DNA of 64,000 nt from assembly GCF_000744785.1 (NCBI RefSeq), contig NZ_JQMO01000003.1, forward strand, positions 248,001 through 312,000, in the 5' to 3' direction. The translations under genes were made by a program, and so were the position numbers. Source of the DNA: Kitasatospora azatica KCTC 9699. GTDB taxonomy: Bacteria > Actinomycetota > Actinomycetes > Streptomycetales > Streptomycetaceae. Positions 50,554 to 58,637 of the stretch are shown in pieces (position 1 is the first letter of the stretch; each line of letters begins with the position of its first letter). The notes beneath the pieces are model-generated. The model was not told the origin of the DNA and did not search any database. It was given only the letters and a program-made list of their open reading frames with translations.

Positions 50554-53500
50554 ATGTCCAGTACCCGACCGGCGAGGGCCAGAGCCGCCGCGCTCACGCT
50601 CCTCGCCATGCTCCTGGCCCTGCTGCCGCTGCTCAGTCCCGCGCCCGCCCGCGCGGCCGGCACCAACCTGGCGCTGGGCAAGGCCGCCTCGGCCAGCAGC
50701 ACCACCGATGTCTACGCGGCCGGCGATCTCAACGACGGCAACCAGTCCAGCTACTGGGAGAGCGCCAACAACGCCTTCCCGCAGTGGGCGCAGATCGACC
50801 TCGGCGCGATCGCTTCGGTGAACCAGGTGGTGCTCAAGCTGCCGACCGCGAACTGGGCGGCCCGCACCCAGACGCTCTCCCTGCTGTCCAGCACCGACGG
50901 CAGCAGCTTCGGCACCGTGGTCGCCTCGGCCGGCTACACCTTCGACCCGGCGAGCAACAACACCGTCACCATCAACTTCGCCGCCACCAACGCCCGTTAC
51001 CTGCGGGCCACGATCACCGCGAACACCGGTTGGCCGGCCGGCCAGCTGTCCGAGTTCGAGATCTACGGCACCCTCGGCGGTGACACCGCCCCGCCCACCG
51101 CGCCGACCAACCTCGCCTACACCCAGCCGCAGTCCGGCCAGATCAGGCTGACCTGGGGCGCCTCGACCGACAACGTCGGCGTCACCGGCTACGACGTCTA
51201 CGCCAACGGCGCCAAGGTGGCGACCGTCGACGGCGCGACCCTGAGCTACACCGACAGCCGGCCGGACACCGCCACGGTCGGCTACACCGTGCGCGCCCAC
51301 GACGCGGCGGGCAACCAGTCGCCGGACAGCAACAGCGTCACCCGCACCGGCTCCGGCGGCGGGACCGGCAGCAACCTGGCCGTCGGCAAGCCGATCTCCG
51401 GCAGCGCCAACACCTACGTCTACGCCCCCGCCAACGCCAACGACGGCGACCTGACCACCTACTTCGAGGGCTCCAGCTACCCGAGCACCCTCACCGTCAA
51501 GCTCGGCGCCAACGCGGACCTGAGCGCCGTCAAGGTGCTGCTCAACCCGGCCTCCGTCTGGTCCGCCCGGACCCAGACCATCCAGGTGCTGGGCCGCGAG
51601 CAGAGCGCCAGCGGCTTCACCTCCATCAGCGCCGCGCAGACCTACGGCTTCGACCCCGCCACCGGAAACGCCGTCACCATCCCGGTCGGCGCCCGCGTTT
51701 CGGACGTGGAGCTGAGCATCACCGGCAACAGCGGCGCACCGGGCGGGCAGGTCGCCGAGTTCCAGGTGATCGGCACGCCGGCGCCCAACCCGGACCTGAC
51801 CGTCACCGCCTCCTCCTGGACGCCCACCGCGCCCGTGGAGACCGACCCGGTGACCGTCTCGGCCAGCGTCAAGAACGCCGGCAACGCCGCGGCGGGCGCC
51901 ACCAGCGTCAACTTCTACCTGGGCAGCGCCAAGGTCGCCACCGCCGCGGTCGGCGCGCTGGCCGCGGGCGCGTCCCAGACCGTCAGCGCCTCGATCGGCA
52001 CCCAGCCGGCGGGCGGTTACCCGCTGACCGCCAAGGTGAACGAGAACGGCGCCGTCATCGAGTCGAACACCGGCAACAACAGCTACACCAACCCGGGCAA
52101 CCTGGTGGTCGCCGCCGTCCAGAGCTCGGACCTGGTCGCCGCGCCGGTCGCCTGGACGCCGTCGAACCCGTCGGCCGGAAACGCGGTCGGCTTCTCGGTG
52201 ACGCTGAAGAACCAGGGCAACCTGGCCACCGCGAGCGGCTCGCACGCGATCACCAGCACGCTGCTGGACAGCACCGGTGCGACCGTGCAGACCTTCACCG
52301 GCTCGTACAGCGGCTCGTTGGCCCCGGGCGCCAGCAGCGCGCCGGTGGCGATGGGCAGTTGGACGGCCGTGGACGGCAAGTACACCGTGCACACGGTGAT
52401 CGCCGCCGACGCCGACGAGTTGTCGGTCAAGCAGGCCAACAACACCAGTGACACGCCGCTGGCGGTCGGCCGCGGCGCCAACATGCCGTACGACACCTAC
52501 CAGGCCGAGGACGGCCAACTCGGCGGCGGCGCGGCCGTGGTCGGCCCCAACCGGGTCATCGGCGACCTGGCCGGCGAGGCCTCCGGCCGCAAGGCGGTCA
52601 CGCTCAACTCGACCGGCTCGTACGTGCAGTGGATCTCGCGGGAGAGCACCAACACGCTGGTCACCCGGTTCTCCGTCCCGGACGCCCCGGGCGGCGGCGG
52701 CAGCACGGCCACCCTCGACCTGTACGTGAACGGCACGCTGGTCCAGCCGGTCACGCTGACCTCGCACTACGCCTGGCTGTACGGCGCCGAGACCGGCCCG
52801 GGCAACGACCCCGGCGCCGGCGGGCCGCGCCACATCTACGACGAGGCGCACGTGCTGCTGGGCCAGACCATCCCGGCCGGCGCCACCATCAAGCTGCAGA
52901 AGGACGCCGCCAACTCCTCCCAGTACGCGATCGACTTCGTCGACCTCGAGCAGGCCACCGCGGTCGCCAACCCGGACCCCGCCGCCTACGTCACCCCCGC
53001 CGGCTTCGCCCAGCAGGACGTGCAGAACGCGCTCGACAAGGTCCGGATGGACACCACCGGCACCCTGACCGGCGTCTACCTGCCCGTCGGCCAGTACCAG
53101 GTGTCCAGCAAGCTCCAGGTCTACGGCAAGGCCGTCAAGGTGCTCGGCGCCGGCCCCTGGTTCACCCAGTTCGACTCCCCCACCACCCAGGACAGCACCG
53201 ACGACGGCTGGTCGGTCTCGGCCAGCGCGAACGGCTCCTCGTTCGCCGGCTTCGCCTGGTTCGGCAACTACGTCTCGCGGATCGACGGCCCGGGCAAGGT
53301 CTTCGACCTCACCGACGTCTCCAACCTCACCGTCGACAACATCTGGATCGAGCACCAGGTGTGCGCCATCTGGGGGACGCACGTCAACGGCCTGACCGCG
53401 ACCGACCTGCGCATCCGCGACACCTTCGCCGACGGCATCAACCTGACCAACGGCAGCCAGAACAACCTGGTCAGCAACGACGAGGCCCGCTCCACCGGTG

Positions 53501-54153
53501 ACGACAGCTTCGCCCTGTTCGCCGCCACCGACCACAACAGCGCCGACCTGAAGAACAACACCTTCCAGAACCTCACCGCACTGACCCCCTGGCGGGCGGC
53601 CGGCGTCGCGGTCTACGGCGGCTACGCCAACACCCTGCAGAACCTGTACGTCGCCGACACCCTCACCTACGCCGGCATCACCGTCAGCTCGCTGAACTTC
53701 GGCTACCCCTTCGAGGGCTTCGGGGCCAGCCCGCAGACCGTGATCCAGAACGTCTCGCTGGTCCGCGACGGCGGGCACTTCTGGGGCAGCCAGGTCTTCC
53801 CCGCGCTCTGGCTCTTCTCGGCCACCCAGCCCTTCCAGGGCATCCGGATCAACAACCTGGACATCACCGACCCGACCTACGCGGGCATCATGTTCCAGAC
53901 CGACTACTCCGGCGGCACCGCGCTCAACCCGATCACCGACACGGTCTTCACCAACGTCAGCATCACCGGCGCGCAGCAGAGCGGTGACGCCTACAACGCC
54001 AAGTCCGGCTACGGGATCTGGGCCAACCCGCTGCCGGAGAGCGGGCAGGGACCGGCGGTCGGCTCGGTCACCTTCAACCACCTGACCGAGAACAACAACC
54101 ACATCGACCTGTACAACCCCACCTCGACCTTCACCATCACCGTCAACCCGTAA
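50554..54153 (+). CDS. Secreted multidomain GH87-type alpha-1,3-glucanase (mycodextranase)
   Basis: 1199 residues. Signal peptide 1-35 (ALTLLAMLLALLPLLSPAPARA). Discoidin domain at about 37-190, fibronectin III at about 198-285, second discoidin at about 290-430, two CARDB domains at about 435-660, and a CBM6/35-like module at about 668-800. A right-handed beta-helix GH87 catalytic domain runs from about 810 to the end. Probable catalytic acids are Asp960 (FADGINLTNG) and Asp983/Asp984 (STGDDSFALF). It would degrade alpha-1,3-glucan of fungal walls or dental-type mutan. GAGGGAG before the ATG. Confidence 0.9.
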   Translation: MSSTRPARARAAALTLLAMLLALLPLLSPAPARAAGTNLALGKAASASSTTDVYAAGDLNDGNQSSYWESANNAFPQWAQIDLGAIASVNQVVLKLPTANWAARTQTLSLLSSTDGSSFGTVVASAGYTFDPASNNTVTINFAATNARYLRATITANTGWPAGQLSEFEIYGTLGGDTAPPTAPTNLAYTQPQSGQIRLTWGASTDNVGVTGYDVYANGAKVATVDGATLSYTDSRPDTATVGYTVRAHDAAGNQSPDSNSVTRTGSGGGTGSNLAVGKPISGSANTYVYAPANANDGDLTTYFEGSSYPSTLTVKLGANADLSAVKVLLNPASVWSARTQTIQVLGREQSASGFTSISAAQTYGFDPATGNAVTIPVGARVSDVELSITGNSGAPGGQVAEFQVIGTPAPNPDLTVTASSWTPTAPVETDPVTVSASVKNAGNAAAGATSVNFYLGSAKVATAAVGALAAGASQTVSASIGTQPAGGYPLTAKVNENGAVIESNTGNNSYTNPGNLVVAAVQSSDLVAAPVAWTPSNPSAGNAVGFSVTLKNQGNLATASGSHAITSTLLDSTGATVQTFTGSYSGSLAPGASSAPVAMGSWTAVDGKYTVHTVIAADADELSVKQANNTSDTPLAVGRGANMPYDTYQAEDGQLGGGAAVVGPNRVIGDLAGEASGRKAVTLNSTGSYVQWISRESTNTLVTRFSVPDAPGGGGSTATLDLYVNGTLVQPVTLTSHYAWLYGAETGPGNDPGAGGPRHIYDEAHVLLGQTIPAGATIKLQKDAANSSQYAIDFVDLEQATAVANPDPAAYVTPAGFAQQDVQNALDKVRMDTTGTLTGVYLPVGQYQVSSKLQVYGKAVKVLGAGPWFTQFDSPTTQDSTDDGWSVSASANGSSFAGFAWFGNYVSRIDGPGKVFDLTDVSNLTVDNIWIEHQVCAIWGTHVNGLTATDLRIRDTFADGINLTNGSQNNLVSNDEARSTGDDSFALFAATDHNSADLKNNTFQNLTALTPWRAAGVAVYGGYANTLQNLYVADTLTYAGITVSSLNFGYPFEGFGASPQTVIQNVSLVRDGGHFWGSQVFPALWLFSATQPFQGIRINNLDITDPTYAGIMFQTDYSGGTALNPITDTVFTNVSITGAQQSGDAYNAKSGYGIWANPLPESGQGPAVGSVTFNHLTENNNHIDLYNPTSTFTITVNP

Positions 54154-54287
54154 CCGGCCAAGCCGTCAGGGCGCACGTCCGATCGGGTGTGCCGTTGGTG
54201 ATTCCCGTGCGCAGCCGCCGCGAGCCGGGCAGGCTGGGGCGGGAACACCACAGCGCGAGTACCGGCGACCGACGAAGGAGTGCGCCC

Positions 54288-54803
54288 ATGACGGCGGCGA
54301 GCGCCAAACTGCTGATCGACGGTTTCGAGCGGGTCCGGGAGGAGGTGGCCGAGGCGCTGGACGGGCTGACCCCCGAGGAGCTGGCCTGGCGGGGGCACGA
54401 CCAGCGGACCAATCCGGTCGGCTGGCTGGTCTGGCATCTGAGCCGGGTTCAGGACCTGCAGATCTCCGATGTCGCCGAGCTGCCGGAGGTGTGGATCGCC
54501 CAGGACTGGCACCAGCGGTTCGCACTCCCGTACCCGGTCGACGCGAGCGGGTACGGCGCCTCCAGCACCCAGGTGCAGAAGTTCACCGCCCCGGTCGAGC
54601 TGCTGGCCGGCTACCACGAGGCGGTGCACCGGCAGACCGTGGACTACCTGGCGACCCTGCACGACCGGGACTACGGCCGGATCGTCGACACCGCCTGGGA
54701 CCCGCCCGTGACGCTGGGCGTTCGGCTGATCAGCATCCTGTCCGACGACCTCCAGCACGTCGGCCAGGCCGCCTTCGTCCGCGGTTGCCTGGCCCGGCGG
54801 TAG
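54288..54803 (+). CDS. DinB/DUF664 family protein
   Basis: 171-residue DinB-fold protein with the DUF664 features VGWLVWHLSRVQDLQ (His near residue 50) and DDLQHVGQAAFVRG (His near 159). These suit a metal site and thiol-cofactor transferase activity. GAAGGAG before the ATG. No operon partner; it converges on the SpoIIE gene. Confidence 0.88.
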   Translation: MTAASAKLLIDGFERVREEVAEALDGLTPEELAWRGHDQRTNPVGWLVWHLSRVQDLQISDVAELPEVWIAQDWHQRFALPYPVDASGYGASSTQVQKFTAPVELLAGYHEAVHRQTVDYLATLHDRDYGRIVDTAWDPPVTLGVRLISILSDDLQHVGQAAFVRGCLARR

Positions 54804-54814
54804 CAGCCGGTAGC

Positions 54815-57469
54815 TCAGGGCAGCGGCTGCTCGGCCCAGATCACCTTGCCGGCCGCCGTGTAGCGGGTGCCCCAGCGCTCGGCGAGCTGGGCGACCATGA
54901 ACAGGCCGCGGCCGCCCTCGTCGGTGGTCGCGGCGTACCGCAGGTGCGGGGCGGTGTTGCTGGCGTCCCAGACCTCGCAGATCAGCGTCCGGTCGCGGAG
55001 CAGCCGGACCCGGATCGGTTCGGTGGCGTAGCGGATCGCGTTGGTGAGCAGTTCGCTGAGGATCAGCTCGGTGGTGAACGCCAGTTCGTCCAGGCCCCAG
55101 TCGGTCAGGCGGCGGCTGACCGAGCGGCGGACCTCGGCGACGGCGGCGGGGTCGGCCGGGACGTCCCACTGCACCAGCGAGTCGGCCGGCAGCACCCGGG
55201 TGCGGGCGACCAGCAGCGCGATGTCGTCGGTCTGGTGGTCGGGCAGCAGCGCCTCGAGCACCGTGTCGCAGGTGGCCTCGGGCGCCGACGGGGCCAGTTC
55301 CAGGGCGCGTTGCAGCTGCCGCAGGCCGTCCTCGATGTCGCGCTCGCGGTCCTCGACCAGTCCGTCGGTGTAGAGCACCAGGCGGCTGCCCTCGGGCAGC
55401 CGCAGCTCGGCCGCCACGAAGGGCAGCCCTCCGACGCCGAGCGGCGGCCCGGCCGGTACGTCGGCGAGTTCCACGGTGCCGTCGGGGTGGACCAGCGCGG
55501 GGGGCGGGTGCCCGGCCCGGGCGATCGAGCAGCTGCGTTCGACCGGGTCGTAGATCGCGTACAGGCAGCTGGCGCCGATCACGGCGCCGCCGCCCGTACT
55601 GCCCTGCTCCTGGTCCAGGCGGATGACCAGGTCGTCCAGGTGGCCGAGCAGCTCGTCCGGCGGCATGTCCAGGGTGGCGAAGGTGTGCACGGCGGTGCGC
55701 AGCCGGCCCATGGTCGCGGCGGCGTGCAGGCCGTGGCCGACCACGTCGCCGACCACCAGCGCCACCTGGGCACCGGGCAGCGGGATGACGTCGAACCAGT
55801 CGCCGCTGACCCCCGCCTGGGCCGGCAGGTAGCGGTAGGCGACGTCCAGCGCGTTCTGCTCGGGCAGGGACTGCGGCAGCAGGCTGCGTTGCAGGGCGGT
55901 GGCCATCGCGTGCTCGCGGGCGTAGCGGCGGGCGTTGTCGATGCAGACGGCGGCGCGGGCCACCAGTTCCTCGGCGAGCGACAGGTCGTCCTCGTCGAAC
56001 GGCTCGGTCCGTTCGGAGCGCCAGAACATGGCGCTGCCCAGCAGCGCGCCACGGGCACGCAGCGGGATCCGCATCGCCGAGTGGACGCCGAACTCGAGCA
56101 GCCGGCGGGCCCGCTCGGGGTCCTGGGCCTGCCAGGCGGTGGCGGTGCGCAGGTCGGCGTCCAGGGCGGCCTCGCCGGTGTCCAGGGTCTGCGCCCAGGG
56201 GGTGACCGGGACCACCGTGATCAGTTCGCCGGATGAGTAGAACGGCGCGTCGGAGCGGATGCCGTTGAGCGCCGCGCGCTGCAGTTGTGGGATCGCGCCG
56301 GGCTGCGGCTCGTCCCCGCGCAGCACCGACTCGGCGAGGTCGACGGTGACGTAGTCGGCGAAGGCGGGCACGGTGACCTGGGCGAGTTCCTCGGCGGTGC
56401 GGACCACGTCGAGGGTGGTGCCGACGGCCACGGTGGCGTCGTAGAGCAGTTTGAGGCGCCGCCGGGCGGCCACGGCCTTGCCGGAGACGGCGTGCAGTTC
56501 GGTGGAGTCGCGCAGCGTGGCGACGCTGCCGGGTGGTCCGCCGGCCCGGTCGGTGGGGCGCACGTTGACCACCAGCAGCCGGTCACCGATCGCCAGCATC
56601 TCGTCGTTGACCTCGCGCCCGGGCGCCAGCAGGTCGGTCGCGGCGCGATCGAGGCCCAGCGAGGTCACCGGGCGGCCCTCGGCGTCGGCGGGCAGGTCGA
56701 GCAGTCGGCGGGCCTCGTCGTTGACGAGCAGCAACCGCCCGTCGGCGTCGAGGATCAGCACACCCTCGCGGACGGCGTGCAGCACCGCGTCGTGGTGCTC
56801 GTACATCCTGGTCATCTCGACCGGGCCGAGGCCGTGGGTCTGGCGCCGCAGCCGGCGGCTGGCCAGCGCGGTGCCGGCGGTGGCCAGCGCCAGCGCGCCG
56901 GCCGCGGCACCGAGCAGCAGGGGCAGCTGGTGGTTGGCGACGCCGCTGACCTTGTTGATCGTGATGCCGGCGGAGACCTCGCCGACCACCACGTGGTTGG
57001 GGCCGTAGACCGGGACCACGGCCTGCACCAGCGGTCCGATGGTGCCGTTGACCTGCTCCACCACCACCTGGCCGTGCACGGCGGGCAGGTAGTTGCCGAC
57101 GAACTTCTTGCCGATCCGGTCCACCAGTGGGTGGGTGTAGCGGATCCCGTCGGTGTTGAGCACCACGATGAAGTCCACCCCGGAGCCGACCCGGGCCGCC
57201 TCGGCCTTGGGTTGCAGGATCGCGGTCGGGTCGGGTGACTGCAGGGCGGCGACCATGCCCGGGGAGTTCGCGAAGGTCTGGGCGACGGCCAGCGAGCGGT
57301 TGCGGGCCTCCCGGTCGCTGTCGCGCTCGGACTGCAGGACCAGTGCCAGCACGGCCGCCACCACGAGCACCAGCACCACGGCCACCTGGACGGCGAACAT
57401 CTGGCCCGCGACGCTGCGCAGGCCCCGGGTCCACCGCGGATGCGGCTCAGAACGGCGCGGCCGCACCAC
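54815..57469 (-). CDS. SpoIIE-type protein phosphatase with Cache, PAS, GAF and ATPase domains
   Basis: 884-residue membrane signalling protein. TM1 at about 24-45, an extracytoplasmic Cache-like sensor at about 50-165 (VLNTDGIRYTHPLVDRIGKK), and TM2 at about 180-200. Then PAS, GAF, PP2C/SpoIIE phosphatase (VSGDWFDVIPL, VGDVVGHGLHAAATM) and a C-terminal HATPase resembling anti-sigma kinases (LSELLTNAIRYA, GGRGLFMVAQLAERWG). It likely controls an anti-sigma/anti-anti-sigma switch. GTG 57469 is chosen for its GGAG 7 bases upstream; it overlaps the upstream gene by 23 bp. Confidence 0.93.
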   Translation of the reverse strand: MVRPRRSEPHPRWTRGLRSVAGQMFAVQVAVVLVLVVAAVLALVLQSERDSDREARNRSLAVAQTFANSPGMVAALQSPDPTAILQPKAEAARVGSGVDFIVVLNTDGIRYTHPLVDRIGKKFVGNYLPAVHGQVVVEQVNGTIGPLVQAVVPVYGPNHVVVGEVSAGITINKVSGVANHQLPLLLGAAAGALALATAGTALASRRLRRQTHGLGPVEMTRMYEHHDAVLHAVREGVLILDADGRLLLVNDEARRLLDLPADAEGRPVTSLGLDRAATDLLAPGREVNDEMLAIGDRLLVVNVRPTDRAGGPPGSVATLRDSTELHAVSGKAVAARRRLKLLYDATVAVGTTLDVVRTAEELAQVTVPAFADYVTVDLAESVLRGDEPQPGAIPQLQRAALNGIRSDAPFYSSGELITVVPVTPWAQTLDTGEAALDADLRTATAWQAQDPERARRLLEFGVHSAMRIPLRARGALLGSAMFWRSERTEPFDEDDLSLAEELVARAAVCIDNARRYAREHAMATALQRSLLPQSLPEQNALDVAYRYLPAQAGVSGDWFDVIPLPGAQVALVVGDVVGHGLHAAATMGRLRTAVHTFATLDMPPDELLGHLDDLVIRLDQEQGSTGGGAVIGASCLYAIYDPVERSCSIARAGHPPPALVHPDGTVELADVPAGPPLGVGGLPFVAAELRLPEGSRLVLYTDGLVEDRERDIEDGLRQLQRALELAPSAPEATCDTVLEALLPDHQTDDIALLVARTRVLPADSLVQWDVPADPAAVAEVRRSVSRRLTDWGLDELAFTTELILSELLTNAIRYATEPIRVRLLRDRTLICEVWDASNTAPHLRYAATTDEGGRGLFMVAQLAERWGTRYTAAGKVIWAEQPLP

Positions 57470-57722
57470 CGGCGATCTCCAGGCCACCGGTCCCCACCTG
57501 GTTCGTGACGGCCGTGAAGTCCGCCTCCGCGCCGTCGGGCAGCCGTAGCTGTCCGTCGCGGACCTTCGCCATCAGTTCGAAGTCCTCGTCGCGGTCGGCC
57601 TGCAGGTGTCCGCCCCAGGTGGCGCTCTGGCCCGGGTCGCGGGTGGCCAGATCGGCGTGGACCACGATCTCGAAGCCGTGGTCGATCAGGGTCGCCCATC
57701 CTCGGTACACGTTCTCGCTCAC
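57447..57722 (-). CDS. Small hypothetical protein, DUF4873-like
   Basis: 91-residue acidic protein starting at a GTG: VSENVYRGWATLIDHGFEI, then strand-rich sequence with a WGGHLQADRDED turn. It resembles small beta-barrel DUF4873-type proteins, but only loosely. It overlaps the SpoIIE gene downstream and is probably co-transcribed with it. Confidence 0.6.
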   Translation of the reverse strand: MSENVYRGWATLIDHGFEIVVHADLATRDPGQSATWGGHLQADRDEDFELMAKVRDGQLRLPDGAEADFTAVTNQVGTGGLEIAGGAAAPF

Positions 57723-57819
57723 GCCGCCAGTCTCTGCCTTCAGCGGCCCGGGCGCATGGTGGGGCGGCGTAGGCGGTGACCCGGGAGCGTGGGGCCGCTC
57801 GGCTGGGGGTGCGGGCCGC

Positions 57820-58344
57820 TCAGCGCGGGATGGCGGCGTGCGCCTCGGCGAGTAGCAGGTAGCCCTCGGCGTTCGCCTTGATGCCGAGCAGCTCGTCCGG
57901 GGTGAGCGGGCGCCTGACCTTGGCGGGCACGCCCGCCACCAGGGAGCCCGCCGGGACCTGGGTGCCCTGCGGGACCACGGCGCCCGCCGCGACCAGCGAA
58001 CCGGCGCCGATCCGGGCACCGTTGAGCACCCGGGCGCCCATGCCGACCAGCACGTCGTCCTCGACCAGGCAGCCGTGCAGGACCGCGTTGTGGCCGACCG
58101 TGACGCGTTCGCCGACCTCGACGTCGAAGCCGGGGTCGGCGTGCACGGTGCAGTTGTCCTGGATGTTGGAGTCCGCGCCGATGCTGATCGCCCCGGCGTC
58201 GCCGCGCAGCACCGCCTGGTACCAGACGCTCGCCCGGGGACCGAGCCGCACCGCGCCGACCACCACGGCGGTCGGCGCGACGAACGCGGTCGGGTCGACC
58301 TCGGGCTCGAAGCCCCCGACGCCAATGATCAGTGCCTCGGCCAT
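57820..58344 (-). CDS. Gamma-carbonic anhydrase family protein
   Basis: 174-residue left-handed beta-helix (hexapeptide repeat) protein. Metal-ligand histidines lie in DNCTVHADPG near residue 69 and VGHNAVLHGCLV near 87-92, as in gamma-carbonic anhydrases and the YrdA/PaaY group. A C-terminal helix packs against the helix barrel. Carbonic anhydrase activity or thioesterase-like function (PaaY) are both possible. Confidence 0.92.
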   Translation of the reverse strand: MAEALIIGVGGFEPEVDPTAFVAPTAVVVGAVRLGPRASVWYQAVLRGDAGAISIGADSNIQDNCTVHADPGFDVEVGERVTVGHNAVLHGCLVEDDVLVGMGARVLNGARIGAGSLVAAGAVVPQGTQVPAGSLVAGVPAKVRRPLTPDELLGIKANAEGYLLLAEAHAAIPR

Positions 58345-58453
58345 GGTTCTCGGCTCTCCCTCGCTCGTTGGGTGCGCCACACGCTACCGGCCGGTACGCC
58401 GACGACAAACCAGTACCGGCCCGGGCTGATGATCTACTAACATCGGCGCAGCT

Positions 58454-58527
58454 GTCCGGCGTAGCGCAGAGGCAGGCGCTCCGCTGTCCGCACGGCGGCA
58501 ACGCCGGTTCGAATCCGGCCCCGGGCA
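58454..58527 (+). tRNA. tRNA-like gene 1, non-canonical (anticodon uncertain, perhaps CCG)
   Basis: 74 nt. The T-arm is canonical: GCCGG-TTCGAAT-CCGGC (58503-58519). D-arm GCGC/GCGC (58464-58479). Acceptor GTCCGG pairs with CCGGGC (one G-U) but has an extra base before the D-arm, so it is bulged. Anticodon stem CCGCT/GGCGG with an 8-nt loop GTCCGCAC instead of 7. If T is position 33 the anticodon is CCG (Arg), but the loop is abnormal. CCA is not encoded. Either an unusual functional tRNA, a tRNA-like RNA, or a decayed copy. Confidence 0.6.
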
Positions 58528-58532
58528 GCGCA

Positions 58533-58605
58533 GGCCCCGTAGCGCAGTTGGCCGGCGCGCCGCTACTACATGGCGGATACACCGGTTCGAATCCGGTCGG
58601 GGCCA
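58533..58605 (+). tRNA. tRNA-like gene 2, non-canonical (anticodon position TAC, no U33)
   Basis: 73 nt, 5 nt after the first. Perfect 7-bp acceptor GGCCCCG/CGGGGCC and A73. D-arm GCGC-AGTTGGCCG-GCGC, T-arm ACCGG-TTCGAAT-CCGGT. Anticodon stem CCGCT/GGCGG with loop ACTACAT. The anticodon position reads TAC, but base 33 is C rather than the near-invariant U, and the variable loop has 4 nt. The stem can extend to six pairs leaving only CTACA. The 5' half resembles tRNA-Asp. CCA is not encoded. The body is well preserved while the decoding loop is not. Confidence 0.65.
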
Positions 58606-58637
58606 CTCATCAGTTCCGGACGAGCGCGGGGAGAGCC

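Noticed and set aside
48607..54102. 1831-codon minus-strand ORF opposite the FtsX permease and glucanase genes
   Set aside because: Low-complexity Gly/Arg/Val/Asp-rich translation with no domain, an antisense shadow of two well-supported genes in high-GC DNA.
58332..58637. N-terminal extension of the SDR gene through the tRNA-like region
   Set aside because: The translation contains GSNPVGAT-type peptides produced by reading tRNA sequence; a good ribosome binding site and homology-like start are at 58638.
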